Assembly (NCBI GenBank): GCA_934699305.1
Contig: CAKUWM010000025.1
Span: forward strand, 1 to 17,665
From: an uncultured Saprospiraceae bacterium
GTDB lineage: Bacteria > Bacteroidota > Bacteroidia > Chitinophagales > Saprospiraceae
Direction: 5' to 3'
Length of the DNA stretch: 17,665 bases
The position numbers and the translations under genes were made by a program. The notes under the pieces were generated by a model. It had not been told where the DNA came from, did not search any database, and was given only the letters and a program-made list of their open reading frames with translations. Positions 1 through 7,474 of this stretch are shown here, piece by piece. Positions within the stretch are counted from its first letter, which is position 1. Each line of letters opens with the position of its first letter.

Positions 1-1597
1 GATTTTGTCTAAAGAATTAAACTGCATTAACCGATCAGAGGATTATGACCCCTGTGGGAAATGTGAATTTTGTGTATCATTTGACGAAAGTGCCTCATTT
101 TCTATTTTTGAACTTGATGCAGCATCCAATAACAGTGTCGATCACATCAGAAGTTTGGTCGAACAGGTAAGAATACCACCTTTGTCGGGCAAGTATAAGG
201 TTTTTATCATTGACGAAGTTCACATGTTGACTACCTCTGCTTTCAATGCATTTTTAAAGACACTGGAAGAGCCGCCTTCTTATGCGGTATTTATATTGGC
301 TACTACAGAACGGCATAAAATATTGCCTACTATTTTGTCAAGATGTCAGATTTTTGATTTTCGGCGAATACAAGTATTTGATATCGTAAAACAATTGAAT
401 TTGGTTGCTTCCCAAGAAGGAATCAAAGTAGAAGAACAGGCTTTGCACTTGATAGCCACAAAAGCCGATGGCGCTATGAGGGATGCCCTGTCTATCTTTG
501 ATAGAATTGCCGGTGCAACCAATAATAACATCACTTATCAGGCTGTAACAGACAATCTCAACCTCCTTGACTATACCAATTACTTCAAAGTGGTAGATCA
601 ATTGTTGACTGAAGATCTCGCTGCTATGATGCTTATCATAGATGACATTATGAAGAGGGGATTTGATCCTGAAGTTTTTCTCAGTGGATTGATGGAACAT
701 TTCAGACAAATATTGGTCAGTAAGGATAGTTCAACTATTAAATTAATCGAAAATACTGAAAGTGTAAGAGAAAGGTATGCCCAACAAGCGACATTGCTTT
801 CATTAGACTATATCCTGTCCGCACTCCAACTGTGTAATGAATGTGATATTAATTTTCGAACAGCGAAGAACAAAAGGTTATTATTGGAAATGACGATGAT
901 CAAGATGGTTTATTTACCATTTTTATTAGATCAATCAGATTCCGCAGAAAGTAAAAAAAAAATCCCTGAACCATCTATAAAAAAGACGATTACACCTCAG
1001 TTCACGGAGTTAGTTGTTGAGAAAGAGGAAAAGTTGCCGACGGAAGTAATCCAACCCATGCTGAAGGTGGAAAAAGCTGAAGCACAAGAATCAGATGTCG
1101 TTGTGTTAAAATCTTCAATCGTCGCAGAAGCCAATATTATTGAAAAGATTGGTAAGTCGAAAGCTGTATTGAGTAAGCTAACTTCATTCGAAAAAGAGGC
1201 AATGATCAAAATAGCTGAAAACTCCAATCAAAATGAAAATGTAAAACTGGAAGATGTACTGGAGCTGATTGCAGAATATAAGCAGAAAGCTTCTCCCACA
1301 ATCAGTTTGATCCTTGCAGAGAGAAAAATTAATAGTATTCAAGATAATGTAATCCAATATACAGTTGCTTCTAATTACGAGCGTGAGAGCCTGCTGAGTG
1401 AAAATTCTTTACTGGAATTTTTGAGACACAATTTAAAAAATCATAATATTACATTAGGCTTTGAAGTCGATTCATCCCTGATGGGCGAAGGGGAAAAGAA
1501 ACAAATTTCTAAGGAAGAAAAAGTAAACATACTAATAAGTAAAAACCCACTCATTACCCAGTTTATAAAGAAGTTGGATTTAAAAATAGACGAATAG
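1..1597 (+). CDS. dnaX: DNA polymerase III subunit tau/gamma, 5'-truncated by the window edge
   Basis: This is the clamp-loader ATPase subunit that opens and loads the sliding clamp and, as tau, tethers the polymerase cores. The reading frame is open from base 2, so the gene starts outside the window. By alignment from memory with E. coli DnaX, about 57 N-terminal residues, including the Walker A loop, are missing. Visible in order are the four-cysteine zinc knuckle (LNC then PCGKCEFC, about nt 20-75), the Walker B motif IIDEVHML (about 203-228), the LKTLEEPP segment, the sensor 1/arginine-finger region ending ILSRC (to about 346), and the sensor 2 motif GAMRDALS (about 473-496). A helical collar domain ends near 920. 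The remaining 210 or so residues form a charged linker and a poorly conserved tau-type tail. An A10 run at 953-962 sits at the collar/linker junction. No cotranscribed partner is visible downstream. The family call is very secure. Confidence 0.97.
   Translation, partial: ILSKELNCINRSEDYDPCGKCEFCVSFDESASFSIFELDAASNNSVDHIRSLVEQVRIPPLSGKYKVFIIDEVHMLTTSAFNAFLKTLEEPPSYAVFILATTERHKILPTILSRCQIFDFRRIQVFDIVKQLNLVASQEGIKVEEQALHLIATKADGAMRDALSIFDRIAGATNNNITYQAVTDNLNLLDYTNYFKVVDQLLTEDLAAMMLIIDDIMKRGFDPEVFLSGLMEHFRQILVSKDSSTIKLIENTESVRERYAQQATLLSLDYILSALQLCNECDINFRTAKNKRLLLEMTMIKMVYLPFLLDQSDSAESKKKIPEPSIKKTITPQFTELVVEKEEKLPTEVIQPMLKVEKAEAQESDVVVLKSSIVAEANIIEKIGKSKAVLSKLTSFEKEAMIKIAENSNQNENVKLEDVLELIAEYKQKASPTISLILAERKINSIQDNVIQYTVASNYERESLLSENSLLEFLRHNLKNHNITLGFEVDSSLMGEGEKKQISKEEKVNILISKNPLITQFIKKLDLKIDE
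953..969 (+). other. Candidate tau/gamma slippage site in dnaX (A10 run plus -1 frame stop)
   Basis: Ten consecutive A at 953-962 are read in frame as three lysine codons followed by ATC. If one base is re-read (-1 shift) or one A is added by transcriptional slippage, the next codons become AAT CCC TGA, so translation stops at 967-969. If one A is lost, the new frame also stops within about eight codons. The run lies about 11 codons after the end of the conserved clamp-loader collar. That is where a gamma-type short product would end, as known from the dnaX genes of E. coli and Thermus. The sequence and the stops are directly visible; that slippage actually occurs is inference. It is the longest homopolymer in the window, but an A9 run in aroA (10826-10834, minus) shows long A runs are not unique to this gene. 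Confidence 0.45.
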
Positions 1598-1899
1598 ACG
1601 GCTCTCGCTAAGCACTTATTCAAATTAGGAGATTTGTCAAATGTGAAATTTGGGTTAAAGCTTAATAACTGGTCTTACCCCTCAAAACATATTCCAGAAA
1701 CAAAAAAAGATAAATTTAATTTTGAAATTTTAGATGCGTCTAAATTATTTAAAACAGTAAATTGTTAAGACGATTATATATTTATTATATTCTTAATATG
1801 TAACATTATTAATATTTAAAAAATTGTATAATAACAAATAATACATATTAATACATATAATTTATACTTTTTTATGAACGGGTCAATTCTTAATAAGGA

Positions 1900-1907
1900 T
1901 AGTTTTG
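1900..1907 (+). promoter_or_regulatory. Candidate -7 promoter box upstream of sucA
   Basis: TAGTTTTG matches the Bacteroidota -7 consensus TAnnTTTG exactly. No TTTG-type -33 element is visible at the expected spacing. If used, it would give sucA a leader of roughly 170 nt that includes the small open frame at 1932-2045. Such boxes arise easily by chance in AT-rich DNA. Confidence 0.25.
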
Positions 1908-1931
1908 TCTGAAATTTTGGGTTGCTCCATA

Positions 1932-2045
1932 ATGGGATTTAGATTTTATTCCGACATAGAAGGAGAAAACGCACGTTATAGTATATTCTCAACAAGGTTA
2001 TCCGAAGAATATTTGTCATATTTGCAAATAATATCAATGGATTAA
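1932..2045 (+). CDS. Possible small ORF or leader peptide upstream of sucA
   Basis: A 37-codon ATG-to-TAA open frame ends 35 bp before the sucA start. The peptide begins MGFRFYSDIEGENARYSIF and has a mixed, protein-like composition with both charged and aromatic residues. Its ATG lies 24 nt after the TAGTTTTG box, similar to the box-to-start spacing seen for other genes in this window. I recognise no homologue and see no ribosome binding site. It could be a real microprotein, a leader peptide, a remnant of a longer gene, or chance. No function is proposed. Confidence 0.2.
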   Translation: MGFRFYSDIEGENARYSIFSTRLSEEYLSYLQIISMD

Positions 2046-2080
2046 TTAATACTAACAATTATAATTTATATCTAAAAGTC

Positions 2081-4816
2081 ATGTCTGATTTTTCATTTAT
2101 TACCAATGCTCACCCCAATGTGATTGACTCTTTGTATCGAGATTATTTGCGAGATCCGGAGTCGGTCGAAAAGGAATGGAGATCCTTTTTCGCAGGTTTC
2201 GACTATTCTGTGAAATATGATGGAATCGCGTCAGGTAATGGAACTGCCACCAATGAAGACATATCCAAGGAAATTGGTGTTTCCAATCTTATCAATGCAT
2301 TCCGCCACAGAGGTCACCTTCTATCTACAACCAACCCTATCCGAGGGCGAAAGAACCGCGCACCTCATCTCGACCTGAAAGATTATAATCTGAGTGATGC
2401 CGACATGGGAGTCAGCTTTCAGGCAGGCAATGTATTGGGTCTGAATAACGCTACCTTGGGTGAGATTATTGAACATTTAAAGAAGGTTTATTGTAGCAAT
2501 ATCGGCTTTGAGTTTGCTCACATCGAAAACTGGGAAAAGCGCAATTGGCTACAAAATAAAATTGAGAACCGTACCGCAAAAGAAGATTACGGCATTGCCA
2601 AAGAGCGCAAACATAAGATCTTGGAGAAGCTCAATGAGGCTGTTATGTTTGAAGAGTTTCTACACACCAAATTTATCGGGCAGAAGCGATTTTCATTAGA
2701 AGGTGGGGAGACTACTATTGCCGCACTTGATGCCATGGTCGATTATGGTGCTGATAGGGGCGTAGAAGAAGTCATTATCGGTATGGCACATCGTGGGAGG
2801 CTCAATGTTTTAGCCAATATAATGGGCAAAACGTATGAACAAATATTTACGGAGTTTGAAGGCATTGCGATCCCTGATCAGAGCTTCGGTGATGGTGATG
2901 TGAAGTATCACCTGGGTTATTCAAGTCAAGTCAAGACCTTATCTGGTAAGGAAGTGTATCTTAAGCTTGTCCCCAATCCATCTCACTTAGAGGCTGTTGA
3001 TCCTGTAGTTGAAGGATTTGCCAGAGCTAAGGCTGATATCATGTACAAAAGCAACTATGATAAGATCCTTCCTATATTAATTCACGGTGATGCTGCTGCA
3101 GCAGGCCAAGGTATTGTTTATGAAGTCGTGCAAATGAGCCAACTGGAAGGTTATCTGACGGGAGGTACTATGCACTTTGTCATCAATAACCAAATCGGAT
3201 TTACGACAGACTTTGAAGATGGTCGCTCATCAACTTATTGTACAGCATCCGCATCATTGGTTCAGGCTCCTGTATTTCATGTCAATGGCGATGATCCTGA
3301 AGTAGTCGTATTTGCAGTAGAACTTGCCATAGAATACCGACAAATGTTCAATTGTGACGTCTATATCGACATGGTATGTTACCGCAAACACGGACATAAT
3401 GAAGGGGATGACCCCAAATTTACACAACCCCAAATGTATGATATCATTGCAAAGCACCCTAATCCGAGAGAAATATATTTAAAACAATTGTTTAGTCGCG
3501 GAGATATTGGCAAGGATGAAGCGGACAAATTAGAAAAAGCATATTGGTCTAATTTACAGGCAAGATTAGATGATGTCAAGCAAAAACCACTTCCTTACAC
3601 ATATCAGGAGCCCGAGCTTGCGTGGAAAGCATTGCGCAAGACCTTTGATCCGGCTGATTTTAAAGTTTCACCCAAAACCGGAATAAAAAAGGAAACCGTC
3701 CAAAAGATTGTAGATCATCTGCAACATCTTCCACAAGGCTTTACTCCACTTAGTAAGGTCAATCGACTCCTCAAAGGTAAAGAGGAAATGGTAAAGAATG
3801 GTATCCTGGATTGGGCAATGGCGGAGTTGACTGCCTATGGCTCTATATTGTTGGAAGGGAAGGATGTACGCATGAGTGGACAGGATGTACGCCGTGGAAC
3901 ATTTTCTCACCGCCATGCAACCTTTAGAGATGCCAATACATTTGAAACTTATAACCGCCTGACAGGTCTGTCTGATGATCAGGGTAGATTTTTTATTTAC
4001 AACTCTCTCTTATCAGAATTTGCGGTATTGGGCTTTGAATATGGCTACTCTATGGCCAATCCTAATAGTCTTGTACTGTGGGAAGCACAGTTTGGAGACT
4101 TTGCAAATGGTGCACAGACCATTATGGATCAATTTATAACATCAGGAGAGACTAAATGGCAGCGTATGAGCGGCCTGGTTCTATTGTTACCACACGGTTA
4201 TGAAGGTCAAGGTCCGGAACATAGTAGCGCAAGATTAGAACGGTTTCTTAGTATGTGTGCCGACTATAATGTGACGGTAGCCAATATTACGACACCAGCC
4301 AACTTCTTCCACGTGCTTCGCCGACAATTGGCAAGACCATTCAGGAAGCCTTTGATAGTCATGTCTCCTAAGTCATTGTTGAGGCATCCGGAATGCGTAT
4401 CTCCGATATCCGACTTTGCTACCGGAACTGCATTTAAAGAAGTATTTGACGAAGTCGAACTTAAGACTAAAGCCGACAAAGTGAATAAGGTGATATTGTG
4501 TACAGGTAAAATTTATTACGACCTACTCGATTATCGTAGAAATAATAAGATTACCGATAAGGCAATTGTTCGTATCGAGCAAATATATCCATATCCACAG
4601 GATCAGGTTGATGCTGTATTTGCCAAGTACAAAAATGCTGAATACAAATGGGTACAGGAAGAACCGGCTAATATGGGGGCTATGCCTTTTGTGAAAAATT
4701 TGTTGCCGGATGGTGTTGAAATGATTTCTCGAAAAGCCAGCTCTTCTACTGCAACAGGATTTAAAAAGACGCACGACAAGCAACAAGCCGACTTGATGAT
4801 TAAGGCTTTCGAATAA
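2081..4816 (+). CDS. sucA: 2-oxoglutarate dehydrogenase, E1 component (thiamine-dependent)
   Basis: This enzyme decarboxylates 2-oxoglutarate with thiamine diphosphate and passes the succinyl group to the E2 lipoyl subunit (TCA cycle, cytoplasm). The 911-residue length is normal for the family (E. coli about 933). The N-terminus (residues 1-45) has the typical short E2-binding-type segment with the YRDYLRDPESVEKEW stretch. MAHRGRLNVL is at 235-244, NPSHLEAVDPVVEG at 299-312, and HGDAAAAGQG at 335-344 followed by INNQIGF at 368-374 (thiamine diphosphate/Mg site). HGHNEGDDP is at 437-445 and MSGQDVRRGTFSHRH at about 597-611. The C-terminal transketolase-like part carries LLPHGYEGQGPEHSSARLERF and QEEPANMGAM. 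The ATG at 2081 fits the family N-terminus. No sucB (E2) follows, so the partner must be encoded elsewhere. A strong hairpin lies immediately downstream. Confidence 0.97.
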   Translation: MSDFSFITNAHPNVIDSLYRDYLRDPESVEKEWRSFFAGFDYSVKYDGIASGNGTATNEDISKEIGVSNLINAFRHRGHLLSTTNPIRGRKNRAPHLDLKDYNLSDADMGVSFQAGNVLGLNNATLGEIIEHLKKVYCSNIGFEFAHIENWEKRNWLQNKIENRTAKEDYGIAKERKHKILEKLNEAVMFEEFLHTKFIGQKRFSLEGGETTIAALDAMVDYGADRGVEEVIIGMAHRGRLNVLANIMGKTYEQIFTEFEGIAIPDQSFGDGDVKYHLGYSSQVKTLSGKEVYLKLVPNPSHLEAVDPVVEGFARAKADIMYKSNYDKILPILIHGDAAAAGQGIVYEVVQMSQLEGYLTGGTMHFVINNQIGFTTDFEDGRSSTYCTASASLVQAPVFHVNGDDPEVVVFAVELAIEYRQMFNCDVYIDMVCYRKHGHNEGDDPKFTQPQMYDIIAKHPNPREIYLKQLFSRGDIGKDEADKLEKAYWSNLQARLDDVKQKPLPYTYQEPELAWKALRKTFDPADFKVSPKTGIKKETVQKIVDHLQHLPQGFTPLSKVNRLLKGKEEMVKNGILDWAMAELTAYGSILLEGKDVRMSGQDVRRGTFSHRHATFRDANTFETYNRLTGLSDDQGRFFIYNSLLSEFAVLGFEYGYSMANPNSLVLWEAQFGDFANGAQTIMDQFITSGETKWQRMSGLVLLLPHGYEGQGPEHSSARLERFLSMCADYNVTVANITTPANFFHVLRRQLARPFRKPLIVMSPKSLLRHPECVSPISDFATGTAFKEVFDEVELKTKADKVNKVILCTGKIYYDLLDYRRNNKITDKAIVRIEQIYPYPQDQVDAVFAKYKNAEYKWVQEEPANMGAMPFVKNLLPDGVEMISRKASSSTATGFKKTHDKQQADLMIKAFE

Positions 4817-4826
4817 AACGATTAAT

Positions 4827-4864
4827 AATCCAACCGGAATCAAAATTATCTTTCCAGCTGGATT
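4827..4864 (+). terminator. Imperfect hairpin just after sucA
   Basis: A 13-nt left arm (4827-4839) pairs with 4852-4864 with two mismatches, around a 12-nt loop. It begins 10 nt after the sucA stop. There is no clear T tract. Its last two bases are also the first two bases of the much stronger hairpin at 4863-4920, so the two stems compete at that edge. Confidence 0.35.
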
Positions 4865-4920
4865 TAACTCAAATTCCCCTTAAAAGTTAAGTATTGTCTT
4901 TAAGGGGAATTTGAGTTAAA
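4863..4920. terminator. Perfect 22-bp inverted repeat between convergent sucA and protease genes
   Basis: Bases 4863-4884 are the exact reverse complement of 4899-4920, with a 14-nt loop (4885-4898). The arms start TTTAACTCAAATTCCCC. It sits between the 3' ends of sucA (plus) and the secreted protease gene (minus), so a bidirectional terminator is the simplest reading. Neither side has a long T tract, so it could also act as a 3' RNA-stabilising stem or be a dispersed repeat. It is visible directly and is the strongest inverted repeat I found in the window. Confidence 0.65.
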
Positions 4921-5004
4921 ACACCTGTCTGTAATAAGTAAAAATAGAAACTTTTTTAAAATATATTTAATAAAACAATATATATATAATTATATATCAG
5001 GTTA

Positions 5005-6750
5005 TTATATTTTAATAAATTTCCCTATTTCAATTTTATTTCCCTGATTCAGTTTTACGAAATATATACCTGTATGCAATGTGGACACATCAATGTGGGT
5101 AAATTCCGCATTGGACAGACAAGAAATTACCTTTTTCCCATGCAAGTCATAGATTTCAATGATACTTGAATGGGTATTATTTCTTTGTAACATAATGGAT
5201 GAAGTGGCTGGATTGGGGAACATTTGAAGGTTTGATGTGGAGGCTTTAACTGTGCTGCTCGTTTGATATTTCAATGCTTCCTGTACGGCGCGCAAAGAGT
5301 TAATGCGTCCATATCCGTATATCGGGTTGGGGACGGCGAGCCCGGATAAGCCACTACAATCCTGGTCAAATGTCTTTGGGTCTGCAGTACGTTTGATGAT
5401 TTCCTGAATGGTATCTACTTGCCCTGCCAACTTGGGATTGGCTCCTACCATAAGCGCTACAAGTCCTGCTACATGAGGTCCGGCCATACTCGTACCGGAG
5501 AAGTAACTATATCCGTGATTTAGAACAGAAGAATATACTCCGACGCCGGGAGCGGAAATATCGGGCTTCATCCGCATCGAACTATCAGCGCTGACGGCAC
5601 CCCGACTGCTAAAGCCTGCTATTGTATCCACTTGGTTGGTTGCGCCTACAACAAATGCTTCTTCCAGCATACCAGGCACAAAGGCTATTGTTTCACATCT
5701 AGGACCCGAATTGCCGGCTGAAGCGACAACCACAATTCCGGCAGCTTTTAAGTTGGCGACAGATACCTGCATGAGATTCCAGTTGTCTATATTGCATCCT
5801 TCTTCTTCAGAGCAATACCAGCTATTATTGATGACATCGGGCGCTTTTTCAGGGTCAGGGTTGACGTCATTGCTGTCGGTCGGCGCAAGGTACCAGTCGA
5901 GGGCTTCGAGATAGGATAGGAGGCTTCCATTGCCACGCTCCATATTGCGCGTCGCTATCCATTGGGCATCAGGAGCCATACCTATTATATTGTCCTGAGC
6001 GATAGACCCAACCATAGTGCCCATGGTATGTGTGCCGTGGCTATGGTCATCGCAGGGTGTTTTAATACTGAGTCCGCAAGGGTTGCTTTGATTGGGGTCG
6101 CTCAATGGGCTGTTTTCGTGGATGGCATCGTGCCAGTTGTAGCTGTGATCAGGTGTGCCGGAGCTTAAACCACGATATCTCTGTTGGATGGCCGGGTGTG
6201 TCCAATCAAAACCCGTGTCATTGCCTCCCACAACGGCACCTTGACCCCTGTATCCCATTTCTTGAACGATATTGGTTTCGGTCATCATCAAGCCCCAAGT
6301 ATAATCTATCCGTTGATTACTGGAAATTATGTCGGCTTCGTCTTTGAATCCACGGAATGAATAATTGGCTAAGATAGCCTTTATTTCAGGTAAAGTTTGT
6401 AGTTTATACAGGACATAAGCAGGACAATTCAGGACGTTGATGGTGGAAGAAAGGATGTTGATACGATATTTGACCTGATTTTGTTTGAGAAACTGTGTTG
6501 TGGCTTCCGTTTTTCCTTTAAGATGATTAGTCAGGAGACTAAATGCTAAATTTCCTTTTTCAGCCTTGGTTAGGTTGGTATTTATTTTATTTTTTAAAAG
6601 CAATGGTTCAAAAACAAGAACGCATGAAGCGCTGCCTTTTTCTGTCAGGGCTGTGTTGACGGCGTTTTCCACGTAAGTCTGGGCTTTTAAGTTGCCAAAA
6701 GTGGAAAGAAAAGTGCATGTTACAATGGAGAAATAGTAAAAAAACTTCAT
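5005..6750 (-). CDS. Secreted subtilisin-like serine protease (S8) with T9SS sorting domain
   Basis: This 581-residue precursor is exported and cut into an active serine protease, probably released or anchored at the cell surface by the type IX system. A signal peptide spans residues 1 to about 24 (hydrophobic core, ending LKAQ). Residues about 40-135 look like an inhibitor I9-type propeptide. The catalytic triad is visible: Asp178 in GNDTGFDWTHP, His238 in SHGTHTMGTMVG and Ser421 in SGTSMAGPHVAG. Asn347 in SAGNSGP is the oxyanion-hole residue. HGTHTMGTMVG resembles bacillopeptidase F-type members. Cysteines at 225/233 and 313/319 may form local disulfides. Residues about 508-581 form a T9SS type A domain (MFPNPATSSI, GIYFVKL, ending KFIKI). 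The gene is convergent with sucA and divergent from the glycosylase gene. A TACCTTTG promoter box lies 18 nt before its ATG. The substrate is unknown. Confidence 0.93.
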   Translation of the reverse strand: MKFFYYFSIVTCTFLSTFGNLKAQTYVENAVNTALTEKGSASCVLVFEPLLLKNKINTNLTKAEKGNLAFSLLTNHLKGKTEATTQFLKQNQVKYRINILSSTINVLNCPAYVLYKLQTLPEIKAILANYSFRGFKDEADIISSNQRIDYTWGLMMTETNIVQEMGYRGQGAVVGGNDTGFDWTHPAIQQRYRGLSSGTPDHSYNWHDAIHENSPLSDPNQSNPCGLSIKTPCDDHSHGTHTMGTMVGSIAQDNIIGMAPDAQWIATRNMERGNGSLLSYLEALDWYLAPTDSNDVNPDPEKAPDVINNSWYCSEEEGCNIDNWNLMQVSVANLKAAGIVVVASAGNSGPRCETIAFVPGMLEEAFVVGATNQVDTIAGFSSRGAVSADSSMRMKPDISAPGVGVYSSVLNHGYSYFSGTSMAGPHVAGLVALMVGANPKLAGQVDTIQEIIKRTADPKTFDQDCSGLSGLAVPNPIYGYGRINSLRAVQEALKYQTSSTVKASTSNLQMFPNPATSSIMLQRNNTHSSIIEIYDLHGKKVISCLSNAEFTHIDVSTLHTGIYFVKLNQGNKIEIGKFIKI

Positions 6751-6768
6751 CTAAATAGGATTTATCTT

Positions 6769-6776
6769 CAAAGGTA
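6769..6776 (-). promoter_or_regulatory. Candidate -7 promoter box for the S8 protease gene
   Basis: Read on the minus strand this is TACCTTTG, an exact match to TAnnTTTG, with 18 nt between box and ATG. The same octamer occurs 19 nt before ppk1. A second match (TATTTTTG, 6788-6795, minus) lies just upstream. No well-spaced TTTG -33 element is visible. Confidence 0.4.
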
Positions 6777-6799
6777 ATTACAATTTACAAAAATATCTA

Positions 6800-6807
6800 T
6801 AGCTTTG
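6800..6807 (+). promoter_or_regulatory. Candidate -7 promoter box for the glycosylase/hydrolase pair
   Basis: TAGCTTTG matches TAnnTTTG and ends only 4 nt before the ATG at 6812. If functional, the transcript would be nearly leaderless. The next in-frame ATG is residue 34, which would remove conserved sequence, so the start is unlikely to move. The match may be chance. Confidence 0.25.
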
Positions 6808-6811
6808 GTAT

Positions 6812-7474
6812 ATGAATTATCTTTCAGAAGCTTTTAATTTTTTGTCGAATAAGGATCCAAGATGGGAAATTATTATCAGGAAATGCCCGCCCCTTGAGTT
6901 TGAGCTACCTATGGAGCCGTATCTGGATCTCACTTCTTCGATTGCTTCTCAACAGTTGAGTACCCATGTCGCAAAGGTGATATGGAAAAGGTTTTTGGAT
7001 TTATTTGATGGGGTTTATCCTGAGCCTCAACAAGTGTTGGATATGGAAGACAGCCAGTTGAGGGCAATAGGATTTTCCAATGCCAAGGTCCAATATGTCA
7101 AGAATATTGCACAATATTTCGCAGAGAAGCCGCATAGTTTGAGTGATTTGTTAAAAAAAACGGACGAAGAGTTGCTTCAAGAGTTGACTTCCATCAAAGG
7201 CGTAGGCGAATGGACGGTACAGATGCTCCAGATATTTAGTTTGCATCGTCCGGATATTTGGCCTGTAAAGGATCTGGGCGTACAACAAGGTTTTGCGACG
7301 ATGTACCATCTTGAAAAGCCGGTCAAAGAACTGATTGTTGAAATGAAGGCAGAGGCGATAAAGTGGCAGCCATATCGAAGTGCAGCCGCATTATTACTAT
7401 GGAAGTGGAAGGAAGGAGGCTATCCGGAGAAAGAATTGATACACGCAATGAAAAAAGGAAGAAAAAGAAAATGA
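6812..7474 (+). CDS. DNA-3-methyladenine glycosylase II family protein (AlkA-like, HhH-GPD)
   Basis: This base-excision repair enzyme removes alkylated bases such as 3-methyladenine from DNA by cutting the N-glycosidic bond. At 220 residues it lacks the extra N-terminal domain of E. coli AlkA and matches the compact bacterial/archaeal form. The family segment around LTSSIASQQLSTHVAKVIW is at residues 40-58. The helix-hairpin-helix is at about 126-140 (SIKGVGEWTVQML), and the catalytic aspartate is Asp154 in the WPVKDLGVQQG stretch. The C-terminus is rich in Lys and Arg. The start at 6812 gives the expected N-terminus. Its TGA overlaps the ATG of the next gene by 4 nt, so the two are very likely cotranscribed and translationally coupled. 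It is divergent from the protease gene across 61 bp. Substrate range within the family cannot be read from sequence. Confidence 0.92.
   Translation: MNYLSEAFNFLSNKDPRWEIIIRKCPPLEFELPMEPYLDLTSSIASQQLSTHVAKVIWKRFLDLFDGVYPEPQQVLDMEDSQLRAIGFSNAKVQYVKNIAQYFAEKPHSLSDLLKKTDEELLQELTSIKGVGEWTVQMLQIFSLHRPDIWPVKDLGVQQGFATMYHLEKPVKELIVEMKAEAIKWQPYRSAAALLLWKWKEGGYPEKELIHAMKKGRKRK

Larger units (their letters stand above)
1598..2080. other. AT-rich intergenic region between dnaX and sucA
   Basis: This 483-bp gap has no recognisable gene. The frame of dnaX stays open after its TAG stop for 56 more codons (1598-1765, stop TAA 1766-1768), with a GTG at 1643 but no ATG. Positions 1741-1870 are extremely AT-rich. 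A match to the Bacteroidota -7 box lies at 1900-1907, and a 37-codon open frame runs from 1932 to 2045. A perfect 12-nt palindrome, TATTTGCAAATA, lies at 2019-2030, about 50 bp before the sucA start. I see no clear GC-rich terminator for dnaX. Confidence 0.6.

Noticed and set aside
338..709. 123-codon minus-strand open frame inside dnaX
   Set aside because: It is antisense to conserved DnaX motifs and has no signal of a separate gene.
4982..4997. 16-nt perfect palindrome made only of A and T downstream of the protease gene
   Set aside because: It is low-complexity AT sequence where such palindromes arise by chance; the nearby 22-bp GC-containing stem is the meaningful one.
5636..6347. Three plus-strand open frames of 68-92 codons opposite the protease gene
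   Set aside because: They mirror conserved catalytic regions of the protease on the opposite strand and have no protein-like features of their own.
7363..7470. Upstream in-frame ATG extending the zinc hydrolase by 36 codons
   Set aside because: The extension lies entirely inside the glycosylase gene, gives a Lys/Arg-rich unrelated segment, and the ATGA overlap at 7471 is a standard coupled start.
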